From contig NZ_FNNZ01000029.1 of the NCBI RefSeq assembly GCF_900106925.1, positions 1 to 43,688 of the forward strand: 43,688 nt of DNA, given 5' to 3'. The stretch's first letter is position 1. Every line of letters begins with the position of its first letter. Below the pieces are notes generated by a model. That model saw only the letters and a list, made by a program, of their open reading frames with translations. It did not search any database and was not told the DNA's origin. Positions 35,375 through 43,688 of this stretch are shown piece after piece. The DNA comes from Thiocapsa roseopersicina. Its GTDB lineage: Bacteria; Pseudomonadota; Gammaproteobacteria; Chromatiales; Chromatiaceae. The position numbers were made by a program, and so were the translations under genes.

Positions 35375-37753
35375 ATGCGATTCAGCGAGGCGTGGTTGCG
35401 GGAGTGGGTGAACCCACCGGTCGACACCCGGCAATTGGCCGACCAGCTCAGCATGGCGGGTCTCGAGGTCGACGCGGTCGAGCCCGCGGCCCCGGCCTTC
35501 AGCGGCGTGCGGATCGGCTGGGTGCAGTCCGTCGCGCCCCACCCGGATGCCGAGAAGCTGCGGATCTGTCGGGTCGATCTCGGCGAGGACGCACTTCTCC
35601 AAATCATCTGCGGGGCCGCCAACGTCGCCGAGGGCATGAAGGTCCCGGTCGCGACGGTCGGCGCCGTGCTCCCCGGCGACTTCAAGATCAAGAAGGCCAA
35701 GCTGCGGGGTGTGGAGTCCTTCGGCATGATCTGCTCGGCGAAGGAGTTGGGACTTGCCGAGTCATCGGAGGGCATCCTGCCGCTGCCCGCGGATGCCCCG
35801 GAGGGCGAGGACATCCGTGCCTGGATGGCGCTCGACGACCACTGCATCGAGGTGGATCTCACCCCGGATCGAGGCGATTGTCTGAGTGTGTCCGGACTCG
35901 CGCGCGAGGTCGCCGTGATCAACCGTGCGCCGCTCGCGACACCCGCGATCCAACCGGTCGCGCCCGTCCATGACCAGTCCCTGCCGGTGCATCTCCAGGC
36001 TCCGACGGCTTGCCCACGCTATGTCTGCCGGATCATCCGCAACATCGATCCGAGCGCGACCACGCCCTGGTGGATGCAGGAGCGCCTGCGCCGCGGCGGG
36101 ATCCGAGCGATCAGCCCGGTCGTCGACGTGACCAACTATGTCCTGCTCGAGCTGGGCCAGCCGATGCACGGATTCGATCTCGCCAAACTCGACGGCGAGA
36201 TCCGCGTGCGCATGGCGGCCGAGGGCGAGCGCATCGCCCTGCTCAACGGCGAGGAAGCGACCCTGCGCGCCGACACCCTGGTGATCGCCGATGCCGGGCG
36301 CGCCGTCGCGCTGGCCGGGATCATGGGCGGGTCCGCGACCGCCGTCGGTCCCGAGACCCGCGATGTACTGCTCGAAAGCGCCTTCTTCGCGCCGCTCGCC
36401 ATCAGCGGAAAGGCGCGCTCTTACGGTCTGCACACGGATTCGTCGCATCGCTTCGAGCGCGGTGTCGATCCCGAGCTCCAGATCCGGGCAATCGAGCGCG
36501 CGACCCGAATCTTGATCGCGATCGTCGGGGGCGAGCCGGGACCCGTGGTCGAGGCGATCTCGGAGGCCGATCGGCCCGAGCCTCGGACGTTGACGCTGCG
36601 CCCCGCGCGTGTGGCCCAAGTGCTCGGACTCGCGCTACCCGAAGAGACCATCCTGGACATCCTCGTCCGTCTCGGAATGCAGACCGAGCCGACCGCCGAA
36701 GGGTGGCTCGTCACGCCGCCGAGTGCCCGCTTCGACCTGATCCAAGAGGTCGACCTGATCGCCGATATCGGCCGCATCTACGGTTACGATCGAATCCCGG
36801 TGAGCCACGCGAGTTCGGCATCGGTCACGCGATCGACCCCGGAGACGGATTTCGATCTGGATCGCGCCCGTCTGGCACTGGTCGACCGCGGTTTCCACGA
36901 GGTCATCACCTATAGTTTCGTCAGCCCCGAGATGCAGGCGTTGGTCGATCCCGATCAAGAGGTGCTGCGCCTGTCGAACCCGTTGAGCGCCGAGCTCTCC
37001 ACCATGCGCACCAGCCTTTGGCCGGGCTTGATCCAGACCGCGCGCTACAACCAGGCGCGACAGCTGGAGCGGGTGCGGATCTTCGAGTCCGGTCTACGCT
37101 TTCGGATCGGCGCGGATGGTTTGACCCAAACACAGGGTCTCGCGGGCCTTATCGTCGGGAGCCCGGAGCCGGAGCAGTGGGGCCTGACGAGCCGCGCGGC
37201 GGACTTCTTCGATCTGAAGGCCGATGTCGAGGCCCTGCTGGCGCTGACCGGCGCACCGGGGCGTTTCAGCTTCGTTCCGGGTGCACATCCGGCGCTGCAT
37301 CCCGGTCAGACGGCGCGTGTTGAGTGCGACGGTCAGTCCGTCGGTCTGCTCGGAATGCTCCATCCCAGCCTGGCCGCACAGCTTGACATCACGGGCGATG
37401 CCTATCTATTCGAGCTGGATATCGCGCCCCTGAGCGTCGGTGCCCTGCCCAAGCACGCATCCATCTCGCGCTTCCCGAGCATTCGCCGCGACATCGCGAT
37501 CATCGTCGACGAGGCAGTAACCTACGCCGCGATTGCGGACTGTATCCGCGCCACAGAGACCGAGCTGCTGCGCGACCTGGTCCTGTTCGACCTCTACACC
37601 GGCAAAAACATTGAATCGGGCAGAAAAAGTCTCGCTCTTGGATTGATTTTACAGGCTTCTTCTCAGACACTTACAGACGCTGTCATTGAAGACACCGTGA
37701 GGCGGATCATAGCCCGCCTCGCTTCGGAATTTGACGCAAGATTGAGGGATTGA
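35375..37753 (+). CDS. pheT: Phenylalanyl-tRNA synthetase beta subunit
   Basis: The 792-residue subunit has an N-terminal tRNA-binding (EMAP-like) domain ([26 protein letters not shown]…), the B3/B4 editing domain, B5 domains ([21 protein letters not shown]) and a C-terminal ferredoxin-fold anticodon domain ([18 protein letters not shown]). The full family length is kept. The ribosome site before ATG 35375 is weak (CAGGGCAG). The 80-base gap from pheS is longer than in many relatives. Confidence 0.97.
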   Translation: MRFSEAWLREWVNPPVDTRQLADQLSMAGLEVDAVEPAAPAFSGVRIGWVQSVAPHPDAEKLRICRVDLGEDALLQIICGAANVAEGMKVPVATVGAVLPGDFKIKKAKLRGVESFGMICSAKELGLAESSEGILPLPADAPEGEDIRAWMALDDHCIEVDLTPDRGDCLSVSGLAREVAVINRAPLATPAIQPVAPVHDQSLPVHLQAPTACPRYVCRIIRNIDPSATTPWWMQERLRRGGIRAISPVVDVTNYVLLELGQPMHGFDLAKLDGEIRVRMAAEGERIALLNGEEATLRADTLVIADAGRAVALAGIMGGSATAVGPETRDVLLESAFFAPLAISGKARSYGLHTDSSHRFERGVDPELQIRAIERATRILIAIVGGEPGPVVEAISEADRPEPRTLTLRPARVAQVLGLALPEETILDILVRLGMQTEPTAEGWLVTPPSARFDLIQEVDLIADIGRIYGYDRIPVSHASSASVTRSTPETDFDLDRARLALVDRGFHEVITYSFVSPEMQALVDPDQEVLRLSNPLSAELSTMRTSLWPGLIQTARYNQARQLERVRIFESGLRFRIGADGLTQTQGLAGLIVGSPEPEQWGLTSRAADFFDLKADVEALLALTGAPGRFSFVPGAHPALHPGQTARVECDGQSVGLLGMLHPSLAAQLDITGDAYLFELDIAPLSVGALPKHASISRFPSIRRDIAIIVDEAVTYAAIADCIRATETELLRDLVLFDLYTGKNIESGRKSLALGLILQASSQTLTDAVIEDTVRRIIARLASEFDARLRD

Positions 37754-37757
37754 CCCC

Positions 37758-38057
37758 ATGGCATTGACCAAGGCCGATATGGCCGAACACCTGTTCGATG
37801 AGCTTGGCCTGAACAAGCGTGAGGCCAAAGACATCGTCGAGATGTTCTTCGAGGAGATTCGCGCGGCGTTGGAGCGCGGCGAGCAGGTCAAGCTCTCCGG
37901 GTTCGGCAACTTCGATCTGCGTGAAAAGAAGGAACGGCCCGGCCGCAACCCCAAAACGGGAGAAGAGATCCCGATCACGGCGCGGCGCGTGGTGACCTTT
38001 CGTCCGGGGCAAAAGCTAAAACAGCGAGTGGAGGCCTATGCTGGAACCGACCGATAA
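37758..38057 (+). CDS. ihfA: Integration host factor alpha subunit
   Basis: The 99-residue HU/IHF-fold protein starts [34 protein letters not shown] and has the DNA-bending arm [26 protein letters not shown], with the intercalating Pro in RPGRNPKTG. It is the IHF-alpha type by its place after pheT and by sequence. It starts four bases after the pheT stop and overlaps the merR-family gene by 20 bases. Confidence 0.96.
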   Translation: MALTKADMAEHLFDELGLNKREAKDIVEMFFEEIRAALERGEQVKLSGFGNFDLREKKERPGRNPKTGEEIPITARRVVTFRPGQKLKQRVEAYAGTDR

Positions 38058-38412
38058 GGGCGAGGACAACGGCCCCGGCGATCTTCCTCCGATCCCGGGA
38101 AAGCGCTACTTCACCATCGGCGAGGTGAGCGAGCTCTGCAGCGTCAAGCCGCACGTGCTGCGGTATTGGGAGCAGGAATTCCCTCAGCTCAAACCGGTCA
38201 AGCGGCGCGGCAATCGTCGCTACTACCAGCGTCACGACGTGCTGATGGTGCGCCAGATCCGCAATCTGCTCTACGAGCAGGGCTTCACGATCGGCGGCGC
38301 GCGCCTACAGCTCAGCGGCGAGGGCGCCAAGAACGACTTGAGTCAGACCCACCAGATCCTGCGCCAGATGCGCGCAGAGCTCGAAGACGTCCTTCAGCTG
38401 CTGCGACGTTGA
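38038..38412 (+). CDS. MerR-family transcriptional regulator
   Basis: The 124-residue protein has a winged helix-turn-helix [45 protein letters not shown] (about 24-68) and a short C-terminal helical segment ending [17 protein letters not shown] for dimerisation. No metal-binding cysteines are present, so it is not a metal sensor. A MerR-like gene after ihfA is common in gammaproteobacteria, but its targets are not known to me. ATG 38038 lies inside ihfA. Confidence 0.9.
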   Translation: MLEPTDKGEDNGPGDLPPIPGKRYFTIGEVSELCSVKPHVLRYWEQEFPQLKPVKRRGNRRYYQRHDVLMVRQIRNLLYEQGFTIGGARLQLSGEGAKNDLSQTHQILRQMRAELEDVLQLLRR

Positions 38413-38437
38413 CAGCAGAAGGGCTTGCCCCTACTAT
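38409..38437 (+). promoter_or_regulatory. Sigma-70 promoter of tRNA-Pro
   Basis: A perfect -35 box TTGACA (38409-38414), a 17-base spacer and TACTAT (38432-38437) lie 12 bases before the tRNA. The -35 box overlaps the stop codon of the MerR-family gene. Confidence 0.8.
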
Positions 38438-38449
38438 TGCCCGTCTTAT

Positions 38450-38527
<78 letters not shown>

Positions 38528-38534
38528 TAAAATC

Positions 38535-38567
38535 AACGGCTTAGGCTTATCGAGTCTAAGCCGTTTT
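38535..38567 (+). terminator. Terminator of tRNA-Pro
   Basis: AACGGCTTAG (38535-38544), an 11-base loop, CTAAGCCGTT (38556-38565), and a run of four T residues from 38564. Confidence 0.85.
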
Positions 38568-39002
38568 CATTTGAGTCACCATAGAGTCACCACCCGGACG
38601 GGTTTCGGGGTTTCCGGGCTTCCAGGACCAGCAGGTCAACCGCGGTCGGGGATCCGGCCGGCCAAACCTGATCGAGACTGCCGGGCCTTCGGGGCTCACG
38701 GCGAACCGGGAAACCGGGAAACCGGGTCGAGACCTCGCTCAGGTTCAAGGGCTTGGGGCGGTGTCGGGCTCCACCTCGGGACCGCCCGACCGGCTCGGGT
38801 CGTTACCGTAACGCCCGGACCGCGATTCGGTAACCGTTACCGAATCGGGTACCCGTTTCCGGATCTGATCAAGACGGCGGGGCCTCAAGGTCTCCGTGCG
38901 GGTCCGGACCGCTGGGCAGATGCTCGGGAGCGCTATCGTCCACCATGGCACCAGAAGGGATGAGCGATTCCCTTAGGGTGATGAGGACAAGGAGAACACT
39001 GC
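38568..39002. other. Gene-free stretch with palindromes upstream of the restriction-modification gene
   Basis: No credible gene is seen. The stretch begins with a direct repeat GAGTCACC (38573-38580 and 38584-38591), a possible attachment-site edge beside the tRNA. It also holds repeated GAAACCGGG units (about 38702-38730). Three consecutive palindromes follow: CGTTACCGTAACG (38811-38823), GATTCGGTAAC-C-GTTACCGAATC (38824-38846 as arms and centre) and CGGGTACCCG (38846-38855). They could be operators for the following gene. A ribosome site (AAGGAG) stands at 38990-38995. Confidence 0.5.
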
Positions 39003-41906
39003 ATGTCCCCGGATGACTTCATCGCCAAGTGGCAGGGTGTAACGCTCACCGAGCGCGCCTCGGCTCAAGAGCACTTCATCGACATCTGTCGGATGCTCGG
39101 AGAGCAGACCCCGACCGAGGCGGACCCGACCGGGACGCGCTACGCCTTCGAGAAAGGTGCCGACAAGGCGGGCGGCGGGGACGGTTGGGCGGATGTCTGG
39201 AAGCGCCGGCACTTCGGGTGGGAGTACAAGCGACCGGGCGGCGATCTGAAGAAAGCCTTCAAGCAGCTCCAGCTCTACACCCCGGCGCTGGAATACCCTC
39301 CGCTCCTGATCGTTTCCGACATTCAGAGCATCGTCATTCATACCGCCTTCACCGGCCTGGTGCCGGCGGTCCATGTCCTGACCCTCGAAGACCTCCGCGA
39401 CTCGACCAAGCGGCGGCTACTCAAGGACGCCTTCACCGATCCCGATCGACTCCGGCCCGACCTGACCAGGGCAGCGCTCACCGAGACGGCGGCGGGCCAG
39501 TTCGGCGACCTCGCCCAAGTCTGGCGATCCCGCGGTCACGACCCCTTCCAGGTGGCGCACTTCAGCCAACAGGTGCTGTTCTGTCTGTTCGCCGAAGACA
39601 TCGGGCTCCTTCCGAGTCAGCTCTTCACCCAGCTCGTGACGGCGGGGCTCCGGGATCCAGCCGGCTCCAAGGCGATGCTCGAAGACCTCTTCGGGGCGAT
39701 GGCCACGGGCGGGCGGATCGGCTTCACGTCGATCGACTGGTTCAACGGCGGCCTGTTCGCGGCACGCGATGCCCTGCCGCTGGAGAAGGCCGATCTTCAG
39801 CAGCTCCTCGACCTTGCGGCGCTCGACTGGTCGGCGATCCAGCCGTCCATCTTCGGCACCTTGTTCGAGCGGGGGCTTGATCCGGAGAAGCGGGCGCAGC
39901 TCGGCGCCCACTACACAGACGAGCCCTCGATCATGCGTCTGGTCGATCCGGCCGTGCTCGATCCGCTGCGGGACGAGTGGGCGGCGGTACGCGAGCAGAT
40001 CGCCGCACTGATGGAGAAGGCTGCCGCGGCTACCAAAGACGGCGGGGCGGCAACCAAGGCGCGGTTCGCGGCCCAAAGTCTATTTCAGGGCTTCCTGGAG
40101 CGACTGCGACGGTTTCGCGTGCTCGATCCGGCGTGCGGGTCCGGGAACTTCCTCCTGCTCTCGCTGCTCGGGCTGAAGGATCTGGAGCATCTGGTGTTGC
40201 TCGAAGCCGAGGGTCTTGGCTTGCCGCGGGGTTTCCCGATGGTCGGACCCGAGAACGTGCTCGGGATCGAGCTCAACCCCTACGCGGCGGAGCTGGCACG
40301 GGTCACCATCTGGATCGGCGAGATTCAATGGATGCTCGGTCACGGCTTCTCGCTGTCGAAGAACCCTATCCTGAAACCGCTCGATACCATCCAACAGCGC
40401 GACGCGGTCGTGAACCCCGACGGGACGGAACTCGAGTGGCCCGACGCGGATGCCATCGTGGGGAATCCGCCGTTCTTGGGCGACAAGAAGATGCTCGGGG
40501 CACTCGGCGAGGAGTATGTGACACAGCTTCGCAAGCTCTACAGTGGGCGCGTGCCAGGCGGGGCGGATCTCGTCACCTACTGGTTCGAGAAGGCGCGCGC
40601 GCAGATTGAGGCGGGTAGGGTCCGATACGCCGGATTGGTCGCAACCCAGGCGATCAGGAAGGGCAGTAATCGCGTCGTGCTGGAGCGGATCTCAAACTCC
40701 GGAAGAATCTTCCAGGCATGGTCCGATGAGCCGTGGGTCAACGAAGGTGCTGCCGTGCGGGTGTCTCTGGTGGCTTTCAGCCGAAAGGATCACCCGGGGC
40801 TGGCACATCTGAACGGCTGCGCAGTCGATGGTATCGAGCCGGACCTGACTGCAATCGCCGAAGGATTGCGTTTTGGTGCCGCCTCAAAGCTCGCAGAAAA
40901 CGCACGCACTTCTTTTCAGGGCTCTAAGAAGGTCGGCTCGTTCGATATTCCTTACCATGTCGCAAGGGACTGGCTTAGGAAACCAAACCCCAACAATCGT
41001 TCAAATGCCGAGGTACTGTTTCCATATTGCAATGGCATTGACATAACACGCCGCTCAAGGGATGTCTGGATCGTTGATTTTGGCCTTATCCTTTCCGTGG
41101 ACAACGCTTCGCTATATGAACTGCCGTTTGAACATGTCCTAAACGTGGTGAAGCCTGAGAGGGATGAGAATCGGAGAGATACCAGACGAAAGAACTGGTG
41201 GCGACATGGCGACGGGCAGCCAGCGATGCGTGCAGCGGTCTCCCGACTTCGAAGGTTCCTCGTCACGCCAGAAGTTTCACGGCACCGGATCTTCGCCTGG
41301 CTACCGCAACCGGTGTTGGCGGATTCGAAGATCATGGTGATTGCGAGAGAGGACGACGCTACGTTTGGAATCCTTCAATCTCGCATCCATGAGCTTTGGT
41401 CACTTCGACAAGGTGGAAGACACGGCGTCGGCAATGATCCGAGGTACTCACCGTCGAAAACATTCGACACTTTCCCCTTCCCCGAGGGCCTTACGCCTGC
41501 CGACACGGCCGGCCCGACCGAGACCCTGGATACCGGGGTCATCCTACCGACTGTCGCCCCGGAGCGGCGCGCGGCGGCCCTGGCAATCGCCGACGCGGCC
41601 CATCGGCTGAATCAGCTCCGCGAGAACTGGCTGAATCCGCCCGAGTGGGTCGATCGTGTCCCCGAGGTTGTGCCCGGCTATCCGGACCGGATCATCCCCA
41701 AACCCGAGCATGTGGCGGAGCTGAAGAAGCGCACCCTCACGAACCTCTACAACGCGCGTCCCACCTGGCTCGACAACGCCCACAAGGCGCTTGATGCTAC
41801 CGTTGCGGCGGCTTACGAGTGGTCCGATTACTCGCCCGACATGTCCGAGGAGGAGATCCTCGCGCGGCTCTTGGCGCTCAACCTGGAACGATCGAGCGGC
41901 GGGTAA
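39003..41906 (+). CDS. Type IIL (MmeI-like) restriction-modification enzyme
   Basis: The 967-residue single-chain enzyme has an N-terminal PD-(D/E)xK nuclease with Asp64, Glu74 and Lys76 (WADVW…GWEYK), exactly the D-x9-ExK spacing of MmeI. A helical connector with YTDEPSIM follows. The N6-adenine methyltransferase has motif I DPACGSGNF (about 376-384) and motif IV NPPF (about 488). The target-recognition region spans about 640-820, and the helical tail ends in LDATVAAAYEWSDYS. In this family one polypeptide both methylates and cuts beside its site. All key residues are present, so it is probably active. The recognition region is AT-richer than the rest. ATG 39003 has AAGGAG upstream. Confidence 0.9.
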   Translation: MSPDDFIAKWQGVTLTERASAQEHFIDICRMLGEQTPTEADPTGTRYAFEKGADKAGGGDGWADVWKRRHFGWEYKRPGGDLKKAFKQLQLYTPALEYPPLLIVSDIQSIVIHTAFTGLVPAVHVLTLEDLRDSTKRRLLKDAFTDPDRLRPDLTRAALTETAAGQFGDLAQVWRSRGHDPFQVAHFSQQVLFCLFAEDIGLLPSQLFTQLVTAGLRDPAGSKAMLEDLFGAMATGGRIGFTSIDWFNGGLFAARDALPLEKADLQQLLDLAALDWSAIQPSIFGTLFERGLDPEKRAQLGAHYTDEPSIMRLVDPAVLDPLRDEWAAVREQIAALMEKAAAATKDGGAATKARFAAQSLFQGFLERLRRFRVLDPACGSGNFLLLSLLGLKDLEHLVLLEAEGLGLPRGFPMVGPENVLGIELNPYAAELARVTIWIGEIQWMLGHGFSLSKNPILKPLDTIQQRDAVVNPDGTELEWPDADAIVGNPPFLGDKKMLGALGEEYVTQLRKLYSGRVPGGADLVTYWFEKARAQIEAGRVRYAGLVATQAIRKGSNRVVLERISNSGRIFQAWSDEPWVNEGAAVRVSLVAFSRKDHPGLAHLNGCAVDGIEPDLTAIAEGLRFGAASKLAENARTSFQGSKKVGSFDIPYHVARDWLRKPNPNNRSNAEVLFPYCNGIDITRRSRDVWIVDFGLILSVDNASLYELPFEHVLNVVKPERDENRRDTRRKNWWRHGDGQPAMRAAVSRLRRFLVTPEVSRHRIFAWLPQPVLADSKIMVIAREDDATFGILQSRIHELWSLRQGGRHGVGNDPRYSPSKTFDTFPFPEGLTPADTAGPTETLDTGVILPTVAPERRAAALAIADAAHRLNQLRENWLNPPEWVDRVPEVVPGYPDRIIPKPEHVAELKKRTLTNLYNARPTWLDNAHKALDATVAAAYEWSDYSPDMSEEEILARLLALNLERSSGG

Positions 41907-41977
41907 GCGAGGGGAAGCGCCAGCTCGACCGGCTGTGCTCTGCTGGCAAGATATCAGCCGATGGGCTACCGTCTCGG

Positions 41978-42056
41978 AGCCCCTGCGGAGCGGGTCGAAG
42001 TCGGGTCGAGACCATCGTCTCGAACAGTCGAGTCTACCCACCAAGCCGCAGGGGCT
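41978..42056 (+). repeat. Structured repeat, copy A
   Basis: The 79-bp element is bounded by AGCCCCTGCGG and its complement CCGCAGGGGCT. Inside are conserved strings GAGCGGGTCGAAGTC and ACCCACCAAG and a central hairpin CGAGAC-CATC-GTCTCG (42007-42022). Copy B lies 55 bases downstream. It could be a structured RNA or a miniature palindromic element. Confidence 0.7.
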
Positions 42057-42111
42057 CCCCTTGACCGATTGCGCCTTGTTCTCGGTCGGTCGTTGATCTA
42101 CGGTTCACTCA

Positions 42112-42186
42112 CCCCTGCGGAGCGGGTTGAAGTCAGGTCGATGCCGGCGGCGTCGGCAGATGCGTCAACCCACCAAGCCGCAGGGG
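42112..42186 (+). repeat. Structured repeat, copy B
   Basis: The 75-bp element is bounded by CCCCTGCGG and CCGCAGGGG, with a second conserved stem GGGTTGA/TCAACCC. At the same place as in copy A there is a central hairpin, but of different sequence (TGCCG…CGGCA, 42142-42158). Conserved ends with a changed but still paired centre suggest that structure is selected. No gene is seen in 41907-42243 apart from these two copies. Confidence 0.7.
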
Positions 42187-42240
42187 CCTCTTCTGCTCAT
42201 GCCGCCGATGCCGCCTCGGATCTGAAGCGGCCGACCCAAG

Positions 42241-42253
42241 CCGTTACGTGACG
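42241..42253 (-). promoter_or_regulatory. 13-bp motif CGTCACGTAACGG, copy 1 (inverted)
   Basis: CCGTTACGTGACG is the exact reverse complement of the motif and contains the stop codon of the coiled-coil gene. Confidence 0.5.
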
Positions 42254-42678
42254 GCTTTTCTCCGCCTGGTCTTCGGGCGGATCGGCTCCTCGGTGGTCTC
42301 GCTCCCGTCTTGGGCCTTCCAGCGGGCTACTCGGCTCCGAAGATGCTCCAGATCCTTGACCAGCTCATCCTGGCGCTTGCGCAGGCGGATGTTCTCGCGC
42401 TGCCCGGCTTTCAGGTCGCGGGTGAGCCGATCGACCTTGTAGGCAAGGGCGTCGCTCTCCCGGTTCAGCCGCGAGACCTCCTCCAGCGCATCCGCCAGCT
42501 TGCGGTTCAGCTCCACGGTGCGCGCCTCGGCCTTCTCGTCACGTAACGGAATGGCCGGCGCTTCTGCGAGCTTCGCCTTCTGGCGTTCCCGGTAGAGCTT
42601 CTGGCGCTCGGCGGCCGTCAAGGCGGTGCCGGAGGGCTTCCGACCGCGGGGTTTGGGAGTCGATACGGGTGCGGTCAT
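42244..42678 (-). CDS. Basic coiled-coil protein, possibly DNA-binding (KfrA-like architecture)
   Basis: The 144-residue protein has a basic N terminus (PKPRGRKPSGTALTAAERQK, then LYRERQKAK), a long heptad-rich coiled coil (about 50-125: VELNRKLADALEEVSRLNRE…) and a basic C terminus PKTRRRKAV. There is no known catalytic motif. The layout, a basic or DNA-binding end plus coiled coil, recalls plasmid KfrA-type autoregulators, but I cannot assign it to that family. A 13-bp near-palindrome occurs just before its start codon, further upstream, inside the gene and at its stop codon. ATG is at 42678. Confidence 0.65.
   Translation of the reverse strand: MTAPVSTPKPRGRKPSGTALTAAERQKLYRERQKAKLAEAPAIPLRDEKAEARTVELNRKLADALEEVSRLNRESDALAYKVDRLTRDLKAGQRENIRLRKRQDELVKDLEHLRSRVARWKAQDGSETTEEPIRPKTRRRKAVT
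42537..42549 (+). promoter_or_regulatory. 13-bp motif CGTCACGTAACGG, copy 2
   Basis: An exact copy inside the coiled-coil gene. Confidence 0.45.
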
Positions 42679-42680
42679 GG

Positions 42681-42693
42681 CGTCACGTTACGC
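42681..42693 (+). promoter_or_regulatory. 13-bp motif, copy 3 (variant), next to the start codon
   Basis: CGTCACGTTACGC differs from the motif at two positions and lies two bases upstream of the coiled-coil gene's ATG, where a bound protein would block initiation. Confidence 0.55.
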
Positions 42694-42711
42694 GAATTCG
42701 GGATGCTCCGA

Positions 42712-42948
42712 TTATGCGTCACGTAACGGGAAAGGCAAGGGGACCGGCCGGCTTCGTCCGCATCCATCTTCTTCGGTTTCCAGTTTTTTCTTCGGCTCGA
42801 ACAGGGTCACGGCGCCGATACGGAGCATCATTGCGACCTGTCCGGTGGCACTCAGGATTGCGGCCGAGTCCAGGGTGTCGGCCGGGTGCCTCTGTCCACG
42901 GCCCGCATCGTAATCGTGAGGCACGTCACAAGAAAACATTGCGTGCAT
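42712..42948 (-). CDS. Doubtful small open frame upstream of the coiled-coil gene
   Basis: A 78-codon frame (…SATGQVAMMLRIGAVTLFEPKKKLETEE…) precedes the coiled-coil gene on the same strand, with 33 bases between. It has an ATG but only a poor ribosome site and no recognised motif. It may be a remnant of a mobile-element gene or not coding at all. Otherwise the interval 42679-43006 holds only the motif copies. Confidence 0.25.
   Translation of the reverse strand: MHAMFSCDVPHDYDAGRGQRHPADTLDSAAILSATGQVAMMLRIGAVTLFEPKKKLETEEDGCGRSRPVPLPFPLRDA
42717..42729 (+). promoter_or_regulatory. 13-bp motif CGTCACGTAACGG, copy 4, in the promoter region
   Basis: An exact copy 36 bases upstream of copy 3, in the likely promoter of the coiled-coil gene. 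Confidence 0.55.
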
Positions 42949-43006
42949 GACCTACAGTTGTCCCGACTCTCCCCGGCGCGCGGGGCGGGCAGCGAAGGAA
43001 ATTGCC

Positions 43007-43360
43007 ATGAAACGGACTTTTTTTATCCTGCTGGTTGCCGCGGCTGCGGCTATCTCTGTCGGCTCAACAAGCGCCGACGAGTTGATAACCTACCCCGACG
43101 ACTCGACCGCATGGCGCGGCGCGAACGGGAATGTTTGGGGGCATGCCGGAGGCCGATCGAGCGCGCAACGCGACTCTTCCCCGCGATCCATCAGCAACGG
43201 CATGGATGTGCAGACCGGGCAGACCTTCTCCAGGTCAGGCCGCGATCTGATCGGCGGCGACGGGCGGCGGTACGAGTCCAACGGCGCCGGCGGCGTGGTC
43301 GACCCGTGGAGCGGGCGGACGATTCCAACGTATCGAATCACATTAAGACCGGGCTGTTAG
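43007..43360 (+). CDS. Small secreted protein of unknown function
   Basis: The 117-residue precursor has a clear signal peptide (MKRTFFILLVAAAAAISVG…, cleavage near SAD at about 24). The mature part is Gly/Ser-rich (NGNVWGHAGGRSS, GGDGRRYESNGAGG) and ends in IPTYRITLRPGC. It is probably periplasmic or exported. No family is recognised. AAGGAA precedes the ATG at 43007. It is the last clear gene; 43361-43688 shows no convincing gene. Confidence 0.6.
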   Translation: MKRTFFILLVAAAAAISVGSTSADELITYPDDSTAWRGANGNVWGHAGGRSSAQRDSSPRSISNGMDVQTGQTFSRSGRDLIGGDGRRYESNGAGGVVDPWSGRTIPTYRITLRPGC

Positions 43361-43688
43361 GACGGGGGGCAAGATCGCGTTCATCCTCTCGGCGTCGGGA
43401 ACCTGTTGGGCTTAATACCGAAGGCGTTGCACGAGGCGACGTCCTCAATCGCCGTCGAGATGGACGGCGAGACCCGCTGCGGATTGCATGTTCGCCGCGC
43501 GGACCAGCTCCAGAGCGGTTCGCAGCTAATCGATACGCAGACGGGTGGTCAGATCGCGGCTGTTTCACTTAACCGACGCATCCGTTTGCTCCTTGAGTGC
43601 GGTCAGCGATTTTGATGGTTTCGCGATCAAGTTGCGTGATAGGGGTCGGCGAAGCGCTCCCCCGGTCTCGCGCGGCCGGGGTGTGGGC

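Noticed and set aside
42112..42186. Structured repeats A and B as attC sites
   Set aside because: They lack GTTRRRY/RYYYAAC cores, although they are palindromic.
43406..43615. Open frame of 69 codons near the window end
   Set aside because: No ribosome site, no recognisable motif, and an overlapping frame of similar quality on the other strand.

Overview
The window is a high-GC gammaproteobacterial chromosome segment. It most resembles a purple sulfur bacterium of the Chromatiaceae (Thiocapsa/Allochromatium-like). The pointers are a periplasmic cytochrome c', a CbbY-type Calvin-cycle phosphatase, a short OpgH glucosyltransferase and the conserved order tRNA-thrS-infC-rpmI-rplT-pheS-pheT-ihfA-merR-tRNA-Pro. 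This assignment is inferred from gene content only.

Region 1 (1-3685) is accessory DNA. It opens with the 3' end of an IS4/Tn5-like transposase whose terminal repeat abuts an integron attC-like site. A lower-GC HNH-nuclease-like gene follows as a single gene cassette, closed by a second attC site that carries its stop codon. Next come a REP-associated tyrosine transposase (RAYT) inside dense 'GTTCCGGGGACAGTTTAC' repeats, a secreted poly-Asp CigR-like protein and a decayed MscS-like fragment.

Region 2 (3686-16264) is mostly ordinary chromosome: an SRPBCC protein, a large 2OG-Fe(II) oxygenase, cytochrome c', CbbY, a class I aminotransferase, ZapE, UbiG, a small protein, a class V aminotransferase coupled to an L,D-transpeptidase lipoprotein, and OpgH.

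Region 3 (16254-21660) is the most interesting metabolic locus. Tightly packed genes encode an FkbM methyltransferase, a medium-chain dehydrogenase lacking the usual zinc ligands, a 6-pyruvoyl-tetrahydropterin-synthase-like protein lacking its catalytic Cys and one zinc His, a GT4 glycosyltransferase and a SAM methyltransferase. A convergent RibD-type reductase lies next to them. They look like a pathway for a modified, perhaps glycosylated and methylated, pterin- or pyrimidine-related metabolite.

Region 4 (21803-30543) holds a YhaO/YhaN (SbcCD-like) nuclease-ATPase pair, a BolA/IbaG protein, a small conserved protein, an AcuI/YhdH oxidoreductase, class I fumarase and a DUF29 protein.

Region 5 (30639-38567) is the translation cluster: tRNA-Val, thrS, infC (starting at AUC), rpmI, rplT, pheS, pheT, ihfA, a MerR regulator and tRNA-Pro, with clear promoters and terminators.

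Region 6 (38568-43688) is an accessory island just downstream of tRNA-Pro. It holds a single-chain Type IIL (MmeI-like) restriction-modification enzyme with a compositionally distinct specificity region, two copies of a 75-79 bp structured repeat, a basic coiled-coil protein whose gene carries four copies of a 13-bp near-palindrome, and a small secreted protein. No integrase is visible inside the window.
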